Shown piece after piece: positions 12,946 to 24,894 of a DNA stretch of 64,000 bases (positions are counted from its first letter, which is position 1; the number at the start of each line of letters is the position of its first letter). The position numbers were made by a program, and so were the translations under genes. This stretch comes from Apostichopus japonicus (Eukaryota > Echinodermata > Holothuroidea > Aspidochirotida > Stichopodidae). A model generated the notes under the pieces. The model was given only the letters and a program-made list of their open reading frames with translations. It did no database searches and had not been told where the DNA came from. Location of the stretch: the NCBI RefSeq assembly GCF_037975245.1, contig NC_092562.1:6797501-6861500 (forward strand). The letters run 5' to 3'.

Positions 12946-12967
12946 AATAAATTCAATCTTGAATAAA
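12946..12967 (+). promoter_or_regulatory. Candidate CDC20 polyadenylation signals
   Basis: Two AATAAA hexamers (12946-12951 and 12962-12967) lie about 630-650 bp after the CDC20 stop. An earlier one is at 12759-12764. Any could end the transcript; no cleavage site can be proved from sequence alone. Confidence 0.5.
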
Positions 12968-14777
12968 TGAGGTAAAGGGTTTATGTCAATTATGCCACAC
13001 TTGCAGCTAAAGCCTTTCACCCCCACCCTTCCTTTCAATTTTGAAGTTGCTGAAATCAATGGGGGAAAAATTAAAATCTCATTTACTCATGAGAAAACAG
13101 ATCATAACTTAGATATGTAATGATAGATGCAAAAGTCATAACTTCATTTTTTCCATTTGAAAATCAATGAAATATCACAGATTTATGACAATTCAGTCAA
13201 AGAACCTGCTCCTTAGTTTTGTAAATGTGTCATTTCTAACAGTCCCTGAGAAGCGGTAGTAATGTGCCTTTAATCCTCCATCTTTTATTTCTCCGGTATT
13301 TTAATGCTTTTTAATGATGTTCTGAGGGGGGGGGGGGTTTTAACTTTTGTTAAATGCATGCATTTTCACATAGCCTTAACTTTTACAATATCATTTATCC
13401 ATATATTTATTCCATAATGACGTTATTAAAACATTGGTCTGTCAGTTGAATGTCATCGAAGTACGTTTTGTTTTAATAGCTGCAAAAGAGTTTTAAATGC
13501 TGTTCATTATGACATGTTAATTACCAGAGCTATTGAATGCATTATTATAAGCCATGCGTATATGTTTCATATCAAGTTTCATAAGCAAAATACATCACTA
13601 TGGTTGGGTGTATTTCCAACAATGAAGAAATATGAAAGTGTTATTGTTCTTGCTCTCATTAGTCACAGTTAAGTTGATCGTCAGAGTTTTCAATACTTTC
13701 TTGAAATATTTAAAGGTCATCAGCACTGACCTCGTTTTTCAGAATAAGCGATAAAAATGTGTCAAAACATTCAAAGAAAACTATTTTTCTGTAAGTTGCA
13801 GGTGCATAGTTTTGATGTAATGTCGACTTACTGAATGTTTTTTGAAGGGATATATAAACGATTTAGGGGGTTTTATGAAACTTATAGGGAAGATATTGTT
13901 AGATGATAACTCCATCCCATTATTTTTTTCTAGCAATAGATTTATTTTAAAGTGACTTATTATTGCCCAATAAATTTCTCAAGGAAGTGTAACACAGTAG
14001 GTGGTTTGGGAAGTCACATGTTCATGAAAGCTTTAAGTTCCTTGTCAATGTTTCTGACTATTTGTCCTTGTGCTACAAGTGGAATGTTTCTCGTTAAGGT
14101 GTCATCAACTCAATTTTTCTAAGAATTATATTTTCGTGTTAATATTTATAGATTAAGTCATCGAAAATAGAGGCATTTTTAAACTCGACTGCCCGGATAA
14201 TGTCACTCAATCCGCCGATGCCAAATACTTTTATAACAACTCAGTTGGGACAACTTCCTGATGTGTACTGTCCTCGCATGTCGTGCATCAAAGAACCTGT
14301 ACTGACAGTTTGAACAGTTCCTAAGATTTATTTGATAGAAACCCTGATATTCATACTGCTGATATTATCAGTACGAGTGCTTTGAAGCAGGACATTAAAA
14401 AAAATATGATCAAAAATTGTTTCAACTGGGTGAAGAGCTTCGCAAACTTAAATATAGGTCTTCCTATATTCAACTAATTATCAATCTGTGTGCTTACTTA
14501 TTAGTACAGAACACAAACAGCATTTAAGTTTAAACAGTCCTTTAGTGCTAAAGCACAAGAGATCAACCCTGCAGATCCTCTTTCATAATTCCACATAAAG
14601 CGCAGACGATCTTGGTTAGCGATTATTGCTGTATTTAGTGTTTTGTTGCAACGTTCACCGATTTACCAAACCATAAAATCCATCTATGGGGTAACAACCC
14701 TATTCATGACTCGAAATCCGCTTCAAACCACAGACCCCAATAGACTAGGCCGCAGCGTACACTGGAGCTACCATATA
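12968..14777. other. Intergenic DNA after CDC20
   Basis: AT-rich non-coding sequence with a poly-G tract near 13325-13337. No open frame of interest, RNA gene or bounded repeat was seen. Confidence 0.6.
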
Positions 14778-14779
14778 TA

Positions 14780-15168
14780 GGGTGTTCCGAAAGTTCGTTC
14801 CGCCCTAGCGCCCTCCTTCCCTTCAGCATCTCAGCCATACTACAATAGCCCCCTCAATTTCAAACCAGCTGTGATACTCGGTACGAACAGGAGGTAAAAA
14901 CAGATTTTACTTCCATGGTACGAATAGCCTACGAATTCACGTACGGACACACAACGCACACGTGGTGAATTGAATAGGTACACAAACCTCAACGCCTAAG
15001 GGAAACAACAGTGGCTTGGAAAAGGAGAGGGGACTTGCTAGGGAATGGCGGAAGGAAAAACAATGAAGACATCTATACATATATATGTAGCCTATATAAA
15101 ACAATTACCGTATGCATAGTGTAGCTTTAAACATCTTTTAAAAAATGGGGGGGGGGGGGGGAACACCC
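14780..15168. mobile_element. Short mariner-type MITE candidate
   Basis: The segment is bounded by inverted GGGTGTTCC (14780-14788) and GGAACACCC (15160-15168), with TA on both outer sides (14778-14779, 15169-15170), as in Tc1/mariner insertions. The 5' end GGGTGTTCCGAAAGTTCG is mariner-like. Beyond nine bases the ends do not match because the 3' end abuts a poly-G run. It has no coding capacity. Confidence 0.5.
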
Positions 15169-15476
15169 TACATGTGCACGGTGTAGTTTCCACTATTTGG
15201 CTGGTCGTCTACGGGAATTATTGACCGTTTAGTCCAATCCAGTTTTCATGTCCCACAAATTTCATGTAATATTTTGTTGTTTTGTGTGCAAACGTTTGAA
15301 GCTGATATGAGCTAAAGCAACGCCTCATATTTTCAGGTAGCCATAGTCCTCCCTTAATCTATCACTAAACATTGATCACTCATGACCAACTTCAACAAGA
15401 GTTGGCTATTACTTCAATGTGATTGTGAAAGTAATTCAATTCAATTACTGTAACAACTAGAGGTGGAGGTAGGGGG

Positions 15477-16573
15477 CAGGCGCGGCGGAACGGAAAAATT
15501 ATTGGGGGGGGGGGGCTAATGTGTGGAGACTATCTAAGCGGAGCGCCACCATCGGTTGGCGCGGAGCGTACAAGAAAATTTTGGGTTTTTTCAAACCCCC
15601 AGATGGCCGGAAACGGCACTTTCAGAGTGTTTTATGCTGCGAATACCTAGCCCTAAAATATGGGTCTCAAGCCTGCAATTTCTCAGATTGCACGTAAAAG
15701 TCTGTAAAAACATTGTAATTTGTATATTCGATGGTTTTTTAAGAGAGTAGCTATTACTCGTAGTGTACTCGCAAAGATGTTTTTGAGTGTAGTAAGGGCA
15801 GTGGCAGAGCTAGAGTATTGGTCAGGGAGGGCAAGAATGGTCTGTAGGGGCGCTTTCGACACTATCTAAGCGGAGCGCCACCACAGGTTGGCGCGGAGCG
15901 TACAAAAAATTTTTGAGTAAAGATACTTCCTAGATTGCAGGAAATGACCCTCTCCGGGGCCTTGCTAATTTGCAGATAAACGGAGAATAAATAGGTGTCG
16001 TCGCCATTTTGTCGGAAAATTACACCAACAGAATATGACAAATGTCAATAGGTATATGAGAGCGCAATAAAATAGTCAAAAATCGCGAATAAATAAAAAG
16101 TAGTGAAAAGCTGAAAAGGGCGCCAGCAGTCCATTTGAGTCCGTCAGGGGGGGGGGCATCCGCCCCCTGACTGTATATATGGACGCTCCGCCACTAAGTA
16201 AGGGGATGTTGGAGAACTGGCTGAAATGAGGCAAGTCATTGGCCTAAGACGAAGTTGTGTTACGCTTACCGGTACTCACACTCACTGCTTCCACTTTTCA
16301 CGGGGCGTGAAGACGCGGTTGGGGTGACAATGTGGTCTATAGCCAGGGGACGGGCCGAGGGTCCCCCAGCAATTACTAAAATTATTACACCTATAGACTA
16401 AGAGTATACGTGTGCATCGGACAGATCGACAAGTATGCATTGAAAAATGGGCAGATGCACGTTTCGGAGCCTTGGTAAATATTGGGGGGGCTTATCATGC
16501 ATTTGCCCCCTCAACTTTTTTATTGGGGGGGCTGAGCCCCCCAAGCCCCCCCCCCCCGGTTCCGCCGCCACTG
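15477..16573. mobile_element. hAT-like non-autonomous transposon, copy 1 (composite)
   Basis: Ends CAGGCGCGGCGGAACGG and, inverted, CAGTGGCGGCGGAACCGG are flanked by a perfect 8-bp target duplication GTAGGGGG (15469-15476 and 16574-16581). An 8-bp duplication and CAG..CTG termini are typical of hAT elements. The 1097-bp body has no transposase frame and carries G-runs just inside both ends. It is closely related to the element at 45833-46926, which has a different target duplication, so both were moved as units. It contains two copies of a GC-rich hairpin motif (near 15529-15572 and 15860-15902). Confidence 0.88.
15799..16196. mobile_element. Nested hAT-like element inside copy 1
   Basis: A 398-bp insert begins CAGTGGCAGAGC and ends GCTCCGCCACTA. 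It is flanked by AGTAAGGG on both sides (15791-15798 and 16197-16204), an 8-bp duplication. The same insert is present at the same place in the copy at 45833-46926, so it entered an ancestral element before that composite spread. Confidence 0.75.
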
Positions 16574-16581
16574 GTAGGGGG

Positions 16582-17839
16582 GTTGTCCTACAGGCTATGG
16601 TTGACAATAAGTGTGATACCGTCGTATGCATAGCATAGAAATGCCCTGTCGGCATGTATCACTCTGCAATTACCGTTAAACTACGTTAACTTGAATCGCA
16701 GCCACGGTATCCCTCACACTGGCTCAGATCTATAAACATTTAGGAATAGCGACAACTAAAATCTAAACTATTAAGCGTAAACGTCAGCTCTGCATGTTCA
16801 AAGTTTCCTACTCGGGGCAATGGCGTGCGCTGAAAGAGTGTCACTTCCCAGCGTTAGCGGGGGCCAGAGAATGGTTCAGTCGGGAGAATTTTTGCATTCA
16901 GCTTCATGGGGAAGAATGTGTGCCGTGCCCCTGGTTTTAGGAAATCCTTGATTCTCCTCTGACCCTTCGATAAAGGCCGAAACCCCATATTTAAATCAGA
17001 CGAGATATTTTCATTTTTCGCCCCTCCCCAAATTTCGTAACAATTTATTGTTTGGATCGGTTGATTTTGAGAACCACTTGCTGCAAATAATTAAGTGAAA
17101 CCCAAGGAATGTGTTAGATTGCTTAATTCCGGTAATCTTATTAAACATATCTTGTATTACCTTAAATGATTGGGCAATTGCCTTGTGATAACTGTCTAAG
17201 ACTGAATAATGTGAGCTGTTACAACTCATACCCTAATTATCTGTTTATTGGTTACTACAATCTAAATAATTGCACTACAAGTACAAAGCACTCCTCAAAA
17301 CTGTTTCAATTTTTGTAAGGGTTGAAGAGTTTTGTATCGGTTTTAAGCGGCATCAACCTCTCATGTACATTCAATTTTTCTTTCACGAGTGATGTGCAAG
17401 AGAAACTGCTAATGTTCAATCAGAAAATAATATCAGCCGTTATTTGTGCATCCATTCCTCTTGTTGGGAAGTGTCTACTTATACGCAAGCTTCAGTACTC
17501 TGTTTTGTACTTCGACCTGTTGTAAGTAGTTCTTGGAGTTTAATCGATCTTGGAATATCTACTTTCTTTCTTCTTTGTTCGAGCAAAACTAATCAATAGA
17601 GGGTTCCCTGTGAATTTATTATCGACGACACATTGCATGGAGATCGTTGTGGTAGTAAGATTATAACATATTTCCGAATTAATATAGCGGACATCTGTAG
17701 TTTAGCGAGGACCGTTTTACTGATTGGTTGGTTGAATTCTCTCCAATGCAGACTCCACCGACTATGTCATACGAATTTCCAGTCTTCAGTGCATGCACGA
17801 CCTTCCTACTAGCACGGTGGGAATTGGGTATATATAATA
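16582..17839. other. Intergenic DNA
   Basis: Non-coding stretch between the hAT-like element and the palindromic AT tract. Several short reading frames exist, but none shows a recognisable domain or convincing splice context. Confidence 0.55.
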
Positions 17840-18201
<362 letters not shown>

Positions 18202-18218
<17 letters not shown>

Positions 18219-19939
18219 AAATACAAGAAAGCCGACCCATCTGTCATAACCAATATCAGCAACGATCTCCATATCATTGCCAAGAAGCTATACATTGACG
18301 ACCGTGTCAATGACATGATTGAAAAGGAAGCCTTCATATCAATCAAGGTTCACAAAAATAACTTCCCAAATTGTGAGTCGTGCAGACTTATAAACCCAGC
18401 TAAAAGTGAAATGGGCAAAGTAAGCAAAGTCATGCTGGATAACATCAACCAGAAAGTCAGAAACATAGAGGTTAACCAGTGGAGAAGCACATCCACCGTT
18501 ATTGACTGGTTCAAATCCTTGAAGGATAAACACCACCGAACCTTTATGATCTTCGACATAGTCGATTTTTATCCGTCAATTACAGAAAAGCTCCTAAACG
18601 ACGCCCTCAATAGGGCCAAAACCTATGTTAACATTTCTGCCCTCGACCACACAGTATAATAATGCACGCCAGAAAGTCCATTCTCTTTAGTGACGCCAAC
18701 CCGTCGACCAAGAAGGACAGTAAAAACTTTTTCGACGTGACTTTGGGCAGCCACGATGGCGTGGAAGTGTGTGAACTATTTAGCCTTTATATCTTACACA
18801 ATCTGAAACAGCACCTCAACCCAGCTGACGTAGGCCTGTACCGTGATGACGGCCTGGCCGCACTTAGGACCCGCTCGGGCCGATTAGCCGACAAGACACG
18901 AAAATAAAGTCACTCAACTTTTCAACAAGTTTGGCCTGAAGGTCACCATTGAAACTAACCTGCAAGTGGTGAATTACTTAGACATTACAATGAATCTTGC
19001 CAACGGATCGTTCGCCCCCTACAGGAAACCAGACGCCAAACCCCTCTTCGTCCATTCACACTCGGATCACCCACCAGGCATCATAAAGAACATCCCACCA
19101 GCCATAAATAAGAGATTAAGCAGCCTATCATGCAAAGAAAGCATATTCAATGGAGCGTCACCAGCATACAAAGAGGCACTCAACTCAAGTGGCTACGACT
19201 CATGCACTGCAACCTCAAATTCGAAGCAGAAACCCGACCTACCCCAACAAGAAGGAACAAAAGAACTAGAAAAATCACATGGTTTAACCCCCCATTTAGT
19301 AAAACTGTAAAGACAAACATTGGAAACACTTTTTTGAAGTTAGTGGCCAAGTACTTCCCCCAGGACGCAGGCTCCATCAAATATTCAACAAATACTCGCA
19401 AATTAAGCTACAGTTGCATGAGAAACACAAAGGCTATTATTAACAGCCACAATAAAAAAGTTCTATCAAAAGTCGTTGAAAATTCACCCAAGCATGGATG
19501 CAACTGCAGAATGCGAGAGACCTTCCTCCTAGAAGGAGAGTGCTTGACCCCCTCCATAGGATACAAAGCTGAAGTGACTGCTGGAGATTTTAAGTCAATT
19601 TATATTGGTATGTGCGGAGGGCAGTTCAAAACAAGGTTTAATAATCACAAAAAGTCGTTCAACTTGGAGAAATATCACGGAGAAACTGAGCTTTCAAAAC
19701 ATGTTTGGTCTCTAAAAGAAAGTAATAGAGCCTTCCAAATCTCCTGGTCCATTGTCAGGAGATCAAATATATCGATCAACAGCTCAGGTTCTTGTAATTT
19801 ATGCCAGGCCGAGAAACTAGCGATAATAGATCATTCTAGCCCTAATCTCTTGAACAAAAGATCAGAAATCCTCGCAAGTTGCAGACATCAACCAAAACAC
19901 CCCCAAAATAAAGTCAAAACTAAGATGAAAGAGAGATAG
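18202..19939 (+). pseudogene. Penelope-like reverse transcriptase/GIY-YIG polyprotein, frameshifted
   Basis: Reading starts after the AT tract. Motif A FDIVDFYPSI is at about 18552-18581 and the catalytic YRDDGL box at about 18839-18856. A CNCR-type cysteine cluster at about 19500 precedes the GIY-YIG nuclease (YIGMCGGQFKTRFNNHKKSF, about 19601-19660) with its Arg, His, downstream ELSKHVW and NLLNKRSE segments. The frame is broken at least three times: a stop near 18657-18659 followed by a frame change, a shift near 18895-18907 and another near 19195-19250. The element is therefore inactive as it stands. The family copies RNA into DNA at nicked targets, with the nuclease making the nick. Confidence 0.9.
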
Positions 19940-19949
19940 CTTTTTTTAG

Positions 19950-20005
19950 TACACCTCCTGACGATTGCTAGTAAGCATGAAACTCTGAGTAGAGGTTTAG
20001 TTGTA
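19950..20005 (+). ncRNA. Hammerhead-ribozyme-like fold downstream of the Penelope ORF (decayed)
   Basis: CTGACGA at 19958-19964 and GAAAC at 19979-19983 match the conserved hammerhead core (CUGANGA...GAAA). Between them TGCT/AGCA (19966-19969 with 19974-19977) forms stem II closed by AGTA, with a U-U mismatch at its base. Stem III pairs CTCT (19983-19986) with AGAG (19991-19994), followed by GTT after one extra G. Stem I pairs TACACCTC (19950-19957) with 19998-20005 at six of eight positions. Hammerhead motifs are published for Penelope-like elements, which supports the call. The mismatches suggest reduced or no activity. Confidence 0.5.
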
Positions 20006-20013
20006 AAAAACAA

Positions 20014-20021
<8 letters not shown>

Positions 20022-20100
<79 letters not shown>

Positions 20101-20103
20101 TAT
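20022..20103. repeat. (AT)n microsatellite at the 3' side of the Penelope-like element
   Basis: A nearly pure AT dinucleotide run directly follows the element's 3' untranslated segment and ends in ACATATATATGG. It is not flanked by inverted arms, unlike the tract at the 5' side. Confidence 0.9.
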
Positions 20104-20109
20104 GGAGAA

Positions 20110-22024
20110 AAGTATATATATGTTACCGGGCCACCTCTTTTAACTATTTATGTCTATAATGAAAATATGAAAACACTATTGTTTTCCCCATGTTTTCCCG
20201 AGAACCTCAAAACCCTCACAAGGTCCGGCCCCTTATTGACTCCGGCCCGGGATGTAGTCTTTCCACTTCCTCTCACCAAGCCTGCATGGATATGTGGTAG
20301 GTGACAGAAGAATACAAGTTGTATGTTTACATGTGACACGTTCTGATTAATGGTATATGCCCGGTCTCCTCCCTGGGTGCAAAACGTCAAGTGATGATGG
20401 GTATTAACCGAGAATCAGGGAATGAAGCTCTCAATATTTTAGCCTGATGGTTTCACTACAAGTAAAAAATACCCATATGCCGTTTCTCAGTTAGGATTCT
20501 CTTTTTTAATATCTCGTATTGAACTATTTACATGATACTGAGTGCATGTACATCACTAAGAACATAATCACAACCATTTATGCATGGAAACACGGCTTTA
20601 AAACGCAGTGAGTGCATATAATTATGTAACCATTCCATGATTAATTATAGTGTTACCTCTCAATGACACACCGAAAACAAAATATTCCTTCAAGTTTGGC
20701 CGTCGTTGTTTGTATAAACAGAGTAGGCTATATTCTGACACTGTTAAAGAATAGCTTATATACTCTGTACGTACACCATGCAACATATATATCCATAATG
20801 TAGTGAATACGATATCATTTGCTGCATATAGCCTATTGAATTAATCGACGTACTAAACTGAAATGTGTGCTGAATACTGACGCAGTCTGGATGCAATATA
20901 ACCGTCAGCCGTGACGTAGAGAGCACCAATAGGGCCCGGGACAGCATTATAAACTGTGGGCCCTCTAAGGAGAGTCTTCATGCACCCAAGTCAAACCATG
21001 AATTGGACTTTGGTGAACTAAACTGGACTGGCGTACTGTACTGGACTGGCCGTCTAATACTATTTTGGTGGATTCAAAGACTAAAGAGTACTCGGGCCCA
21101 CTTGGTTTAATGACTGCATGTACGTTTAATTAACGCACCTTTAATTAACAATATTGCCGCTTCGCCAGCTTCGCCAGCAAGGCGAATTTACTTTTTCGGT
21201 ACTTTTCACCGGACCACGGGCCGCCTTCTTATTTCGCCGCGTGGAAATGTACGCCGAATAGTCTCGGGTGAATCTATACGGATAAGTTCTGTGGCCGTCT
21301 CACTCGAGCAGGAGTATCATCCAAACATTGTTGATGGGTCATTCATCATCAGTTCCATAAATCCACACCATCTAGAGTCACAAAAGAAAATGTTACAGAA
21401 CTGGTTTGGCCAATTATTATAACCTTGGTTCTTAATTAATGCATATATAAAGAGTATCGATTGTAATATTGATATTCAATATTGTTCTCGTAACGATCGA
21501 GAGTATTGGGACGTCGATGTGAGGGTAAAGTGGCCAGTGACAAGCAACAAGTAGTAGTGCTTGGAACAGACTGGGGCATGATCGAATTGCTACAGGCTCA
21601 GGGATCCATCGAATTGCTATAGGCTCAGGGATCCAACCTACCACGATGGGGCATTGGAACAAGTCGCGCATTTGGTGCCTCGGATGAGATTTTTCTTTCT
21701 CGACCGAGCGGAAATCTGCACTTTCGGGACCTTAACCTAGCGGCTCTTTCAGCACCCGGTTCAAGCTGGAACGACGGTAGGCCAATCCGCAACGGATAGT
21801 GTCATCCTCAGCATTCTCTTTGCTGGGCACATGGATTAAAGATGATGAAGTTTGTTTTATGATAAAAGAAAATCCTGACATTGATAGTTTATTATCAGGG
21901 GTGACTGTGTCTAAGTGCAAGATGGATAAGTGACGCAGAGAGTGACGCAGGGAGCGGAATTTGAGGACAGGAAGGTCTGAAAGGTGAGATCACAGGAGAT
22001 AAGATGGCTTGGTAACAACAATAA
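20110..22024. other. Intergenic DNA
   Basis: No gene is supported. A short direct repeat ATCGAATTGCTA(C/T)AGGCTCAGGGATCCA occurs twice near 21582-21636. Otherwise I see ordinary AT-rich sequence. Confidence 0.55.
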
Positions 22025-22065
22025 ACTGACGTAAATCTACGTCATATAGTGGTAAAGTTGATCAA

Positions 22066-22590
22066 GTGGTTTTTGGTTTCGATGATAATCGTAACCTATG
22101 CATTCATGCAGGCGGAGAATGTGTGCGTATATTTGCGTGTGTGCGTATGTATATGTGTGTGTTGGTGTGCGTGTGTGTGCGTGACGCCTCGCGTGTAAAC
22201 ACGATATCTCAAGAAAGGAAGCTTGGACCAATCTCATATTTCGTGAGTAGGAGGACCACATTTAGGAGCAAAAGCTATAGTTTTTGTGGAGGTCAAAGGC
22301 CATTTTGGGTCACTAGAGGTGAAATTGTGAAAACCTTGTAAACACGATAACTCAAGAAGGGAAGGTTGGACGAATCTCATATTTAGTATGTATTTGGTAC
22401 ACGTTCAGTACAATATTTTATTGAGGTCAAAGGTCAGTTTAGTCACCAGATGCCAAATTGCGGAAACCCTGTTTTATAAGCTACTGTATCTCCCACAGAC
22501 CAGCCTATCAGATAACGTTTGCGTTACGCCTCATACGAATATGAGGCTATTGGCAATTGGAAATGAGCTTATGGGCATCCGTAGAATTTT
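22066..22590 (+). repeat. Dispersed repeat family, copy 1 (plus orientation)
   Basis: The sequence from TTTTTGGTTTCGATGATAAT through GGCAATTGGAAATGAGC is found in reverse orientation near 33060-33390 and partly at 45295-45545. Copy 1 contains an added (GT)n stretch (about 22118-22178) and a tandem duplication of the ACACGATA(A/T)CTCAAGAA module (22199 and 22340). The short reading frames in it look incidental; no transposase or reverse transcriptase is seen. Confidence 0.75.
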
Positions 22591-24848
22591 AAACGTACTA
22601 ACAAGCCTAAAGTCTAGTGCATTGAAGTCATCGAAACCTCAATGCATTTTGCATTCTGTTTTTTTCTTAAACCAGTTCGGTTTGATTCTTCAGGAGTATA
22701 TAAAAGGTACCAAAAGAAGTATACTTCATGCGATTCAGTGTTTAAAAAGAGTTTTGATTGCGGATTTCAACACAAAAAACGGGAATAAAACTGAAATAAT
22801 GAAGAAGTATGGAGCTGCCTACTTTCAAAATGAAGGTACCTCGCAAATCCCGTGATTTGTAACAACAATCACGGTTCTCATATGTCATGATATGACGGCA
22901 TATCGCCGCCGGAAATTCCAATCCCCGGCCCATACATCCTCCATGTATCCTCCATCCTCCCACCGTAACCCTTAACACTCTGACTAACAGGATACGGTTT
23001 CAGGAAATGATAGTATCCCCCTTCCCCCCCCCCCCATTCCCCTGTCTCTCTCTCACACACACATAACTTTCAGTGACGAAACGGATACGACAAACAATTG
23101 CATGAGAGTCAGCTTCCCAACAAGTTAACTTTGATTTAGTGATAGACCATTGTAGTCAAAGTTCAGTACGTCGTATGGGACATATCTCCAAATTTTGGGT
23201 CGATGAAAATATGCCAATCCTGCGTATACCTATACCCACACGTACTATATATGTATTTGTAAATGTTTGATTTCGTTAATATATTAAGGTTCGCGGTCAC
23301 TGGGAGCATGACACACGCACTGAAAGTATACACGCAAAGGCGTATACAAAAATTGAATAATTTAGGTAAAATTATGGAAATGTTGACCCCATTTTGATAT
23401 GAGCCCCCTAACCGAAAACATTTCTTAAAGGGGAGAGGGCACCCTTAAACCCCTTTCCCAGAACGACCGCCATACAGCCAAATGTTACGCCCCCACTCTC
23501 TAAATCGAATTCATAATACAGATGGTAGAGCCTATGTATGGTGTCATAGGAAGTCATATCAATACAAACGTTAATTACACTTAAATTCCATAAATAGGAC
23601 ACAAAAGTTTGCTTTGCCTCCTCTCACCACGAAGTCAGCGGGGCTACGCGCTAAATTAGATTCAGCTTTAGTACATAGTCCTATGTATAGATATCATGTT
23701 AAGATGGTAATATGAAAATGCTTTAATGTTAATATAGATGAAATATGGTTTTGTGTAACTTGAAGGGATAAGAGGGCCTCTTGACAACAAGAACCACCAA
23801 CTACTCCTATCCGCAATTGTTACTGATTTTGACCTTTAGCCAAGCATACTAGTTTCCAACGCTTGACGGTGTAAAGCCGTCATTTAACCTTGACCTTCAG
23901 AATTCCTGGGCCGCCTCAATGATCTTTATCACGCTAGAAATAGCAACTAAGCATTACGTTTTATGATAGGGAAGGGCACCGAGATTTTTATTGCAAAGAT
24001 TTGTTTGACTTTGTTATACTTTGTAACAGTGTTGATAAAATACACTTGGGTAGGTAGGTCAGTGCGAATAGGTTGTTTTCTTCCACTGTTCCACAAAACA
24101 ACGTCGTAGGCTGGTATTAGTGACCCCCGTATTAACGATCCAATGAGGAATTTGTGTAAGGGAGACCGTCGAAAACTTGATAACCGTATCATCAATGAAA
24201 TTTCATATGCTCTTATAATTTAAACGTTACCTTAAACTTTGTTCTAAAATTCATTTGATTTCAATACTGAAACAGACTATAACAAAGTGTTACCCTATGC
24301 ACGAAATGCCCAGGGTCAGGTTTTTTACATCCAGCTTTAACTGGACGCTTATGAATACATTTTTCGTTTATTCCTTGCAATAATAAATGTTATTTCACTA
24401 AATTTATCATATTGATTTGATGTGAAATATATTGAATGACTTATATCAGTTAGTACTTGCCCACACCCCCTTCAGACATTCCCAATAGGTTGCATAGTAA
24501 AGGCGTGGTGTCGCCTCAGGGGTAAATTTCAACACCATTTAATATTGGTCTGACTTCACACCCCCCCCCCCACACACACACACCCACACCCTTCTCTCCC
24601 CAGTATTAAACCCTGCATGGACCTGTTATTACATAGGGACCTTTCAACTCTTTCGCGGTTGTAAGATATGGTCTGTCATGACGACATATCCTGCATGCTC
24701 CACTAATTACTACTGCAGAAGTTCTCTTCGGTCATCCCATTGGTCATCGTACCGTTGTATATCGTAATGGTCACCCTTATTTGTTTACGTAAGGCAGGGT
24801 TCACCTTTGAACGCAGTAAATTGTTGGCAAACTGACAAAACCCTGTAG
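22591..24848. other. Intergenic DNA upstream of gene A
   Basis: Contains a poly-C tract (about 23024-23036), a C/CA-rich simple sequence (about 24560-24590) and AT-rich filler. No coding exon could be supported. The 155-codon frame ending near 22855 uses a non-ATG start, overlaps the dispersed repeat and shows no known domain. Confidence 0.55.
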
Positions 24849-24856
24849 TATTTAAA
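24849..24856 (+). promoter_or_regulatory. Possible TATA-like element of gene A
   Basis: TATTTAAA lies 39 bases upstream of the ATG of gene A. If used, transcription would begin only about 10-15 bases before the start codon. It is a weak candidate because AT-rich octamers are common in this DNA. Confidence 0.25.
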
Positions 24857-24894
24857 GGTTGTAATTGGAATCGAGGCATGTCCATTCGATCAGT

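Noticed and set aside
22388-22855. 155-codon frame as a gene
   Set aside because: Begins at a non-ATG codon within a dispersed repeat, has no recognisable domain and no splice context.
24865-24894. Upstream extension of gene A by ten codons
   Set aside because: It would begin at TTG; the first ATG in frame is 24895 and matches the start region of the paralogs.
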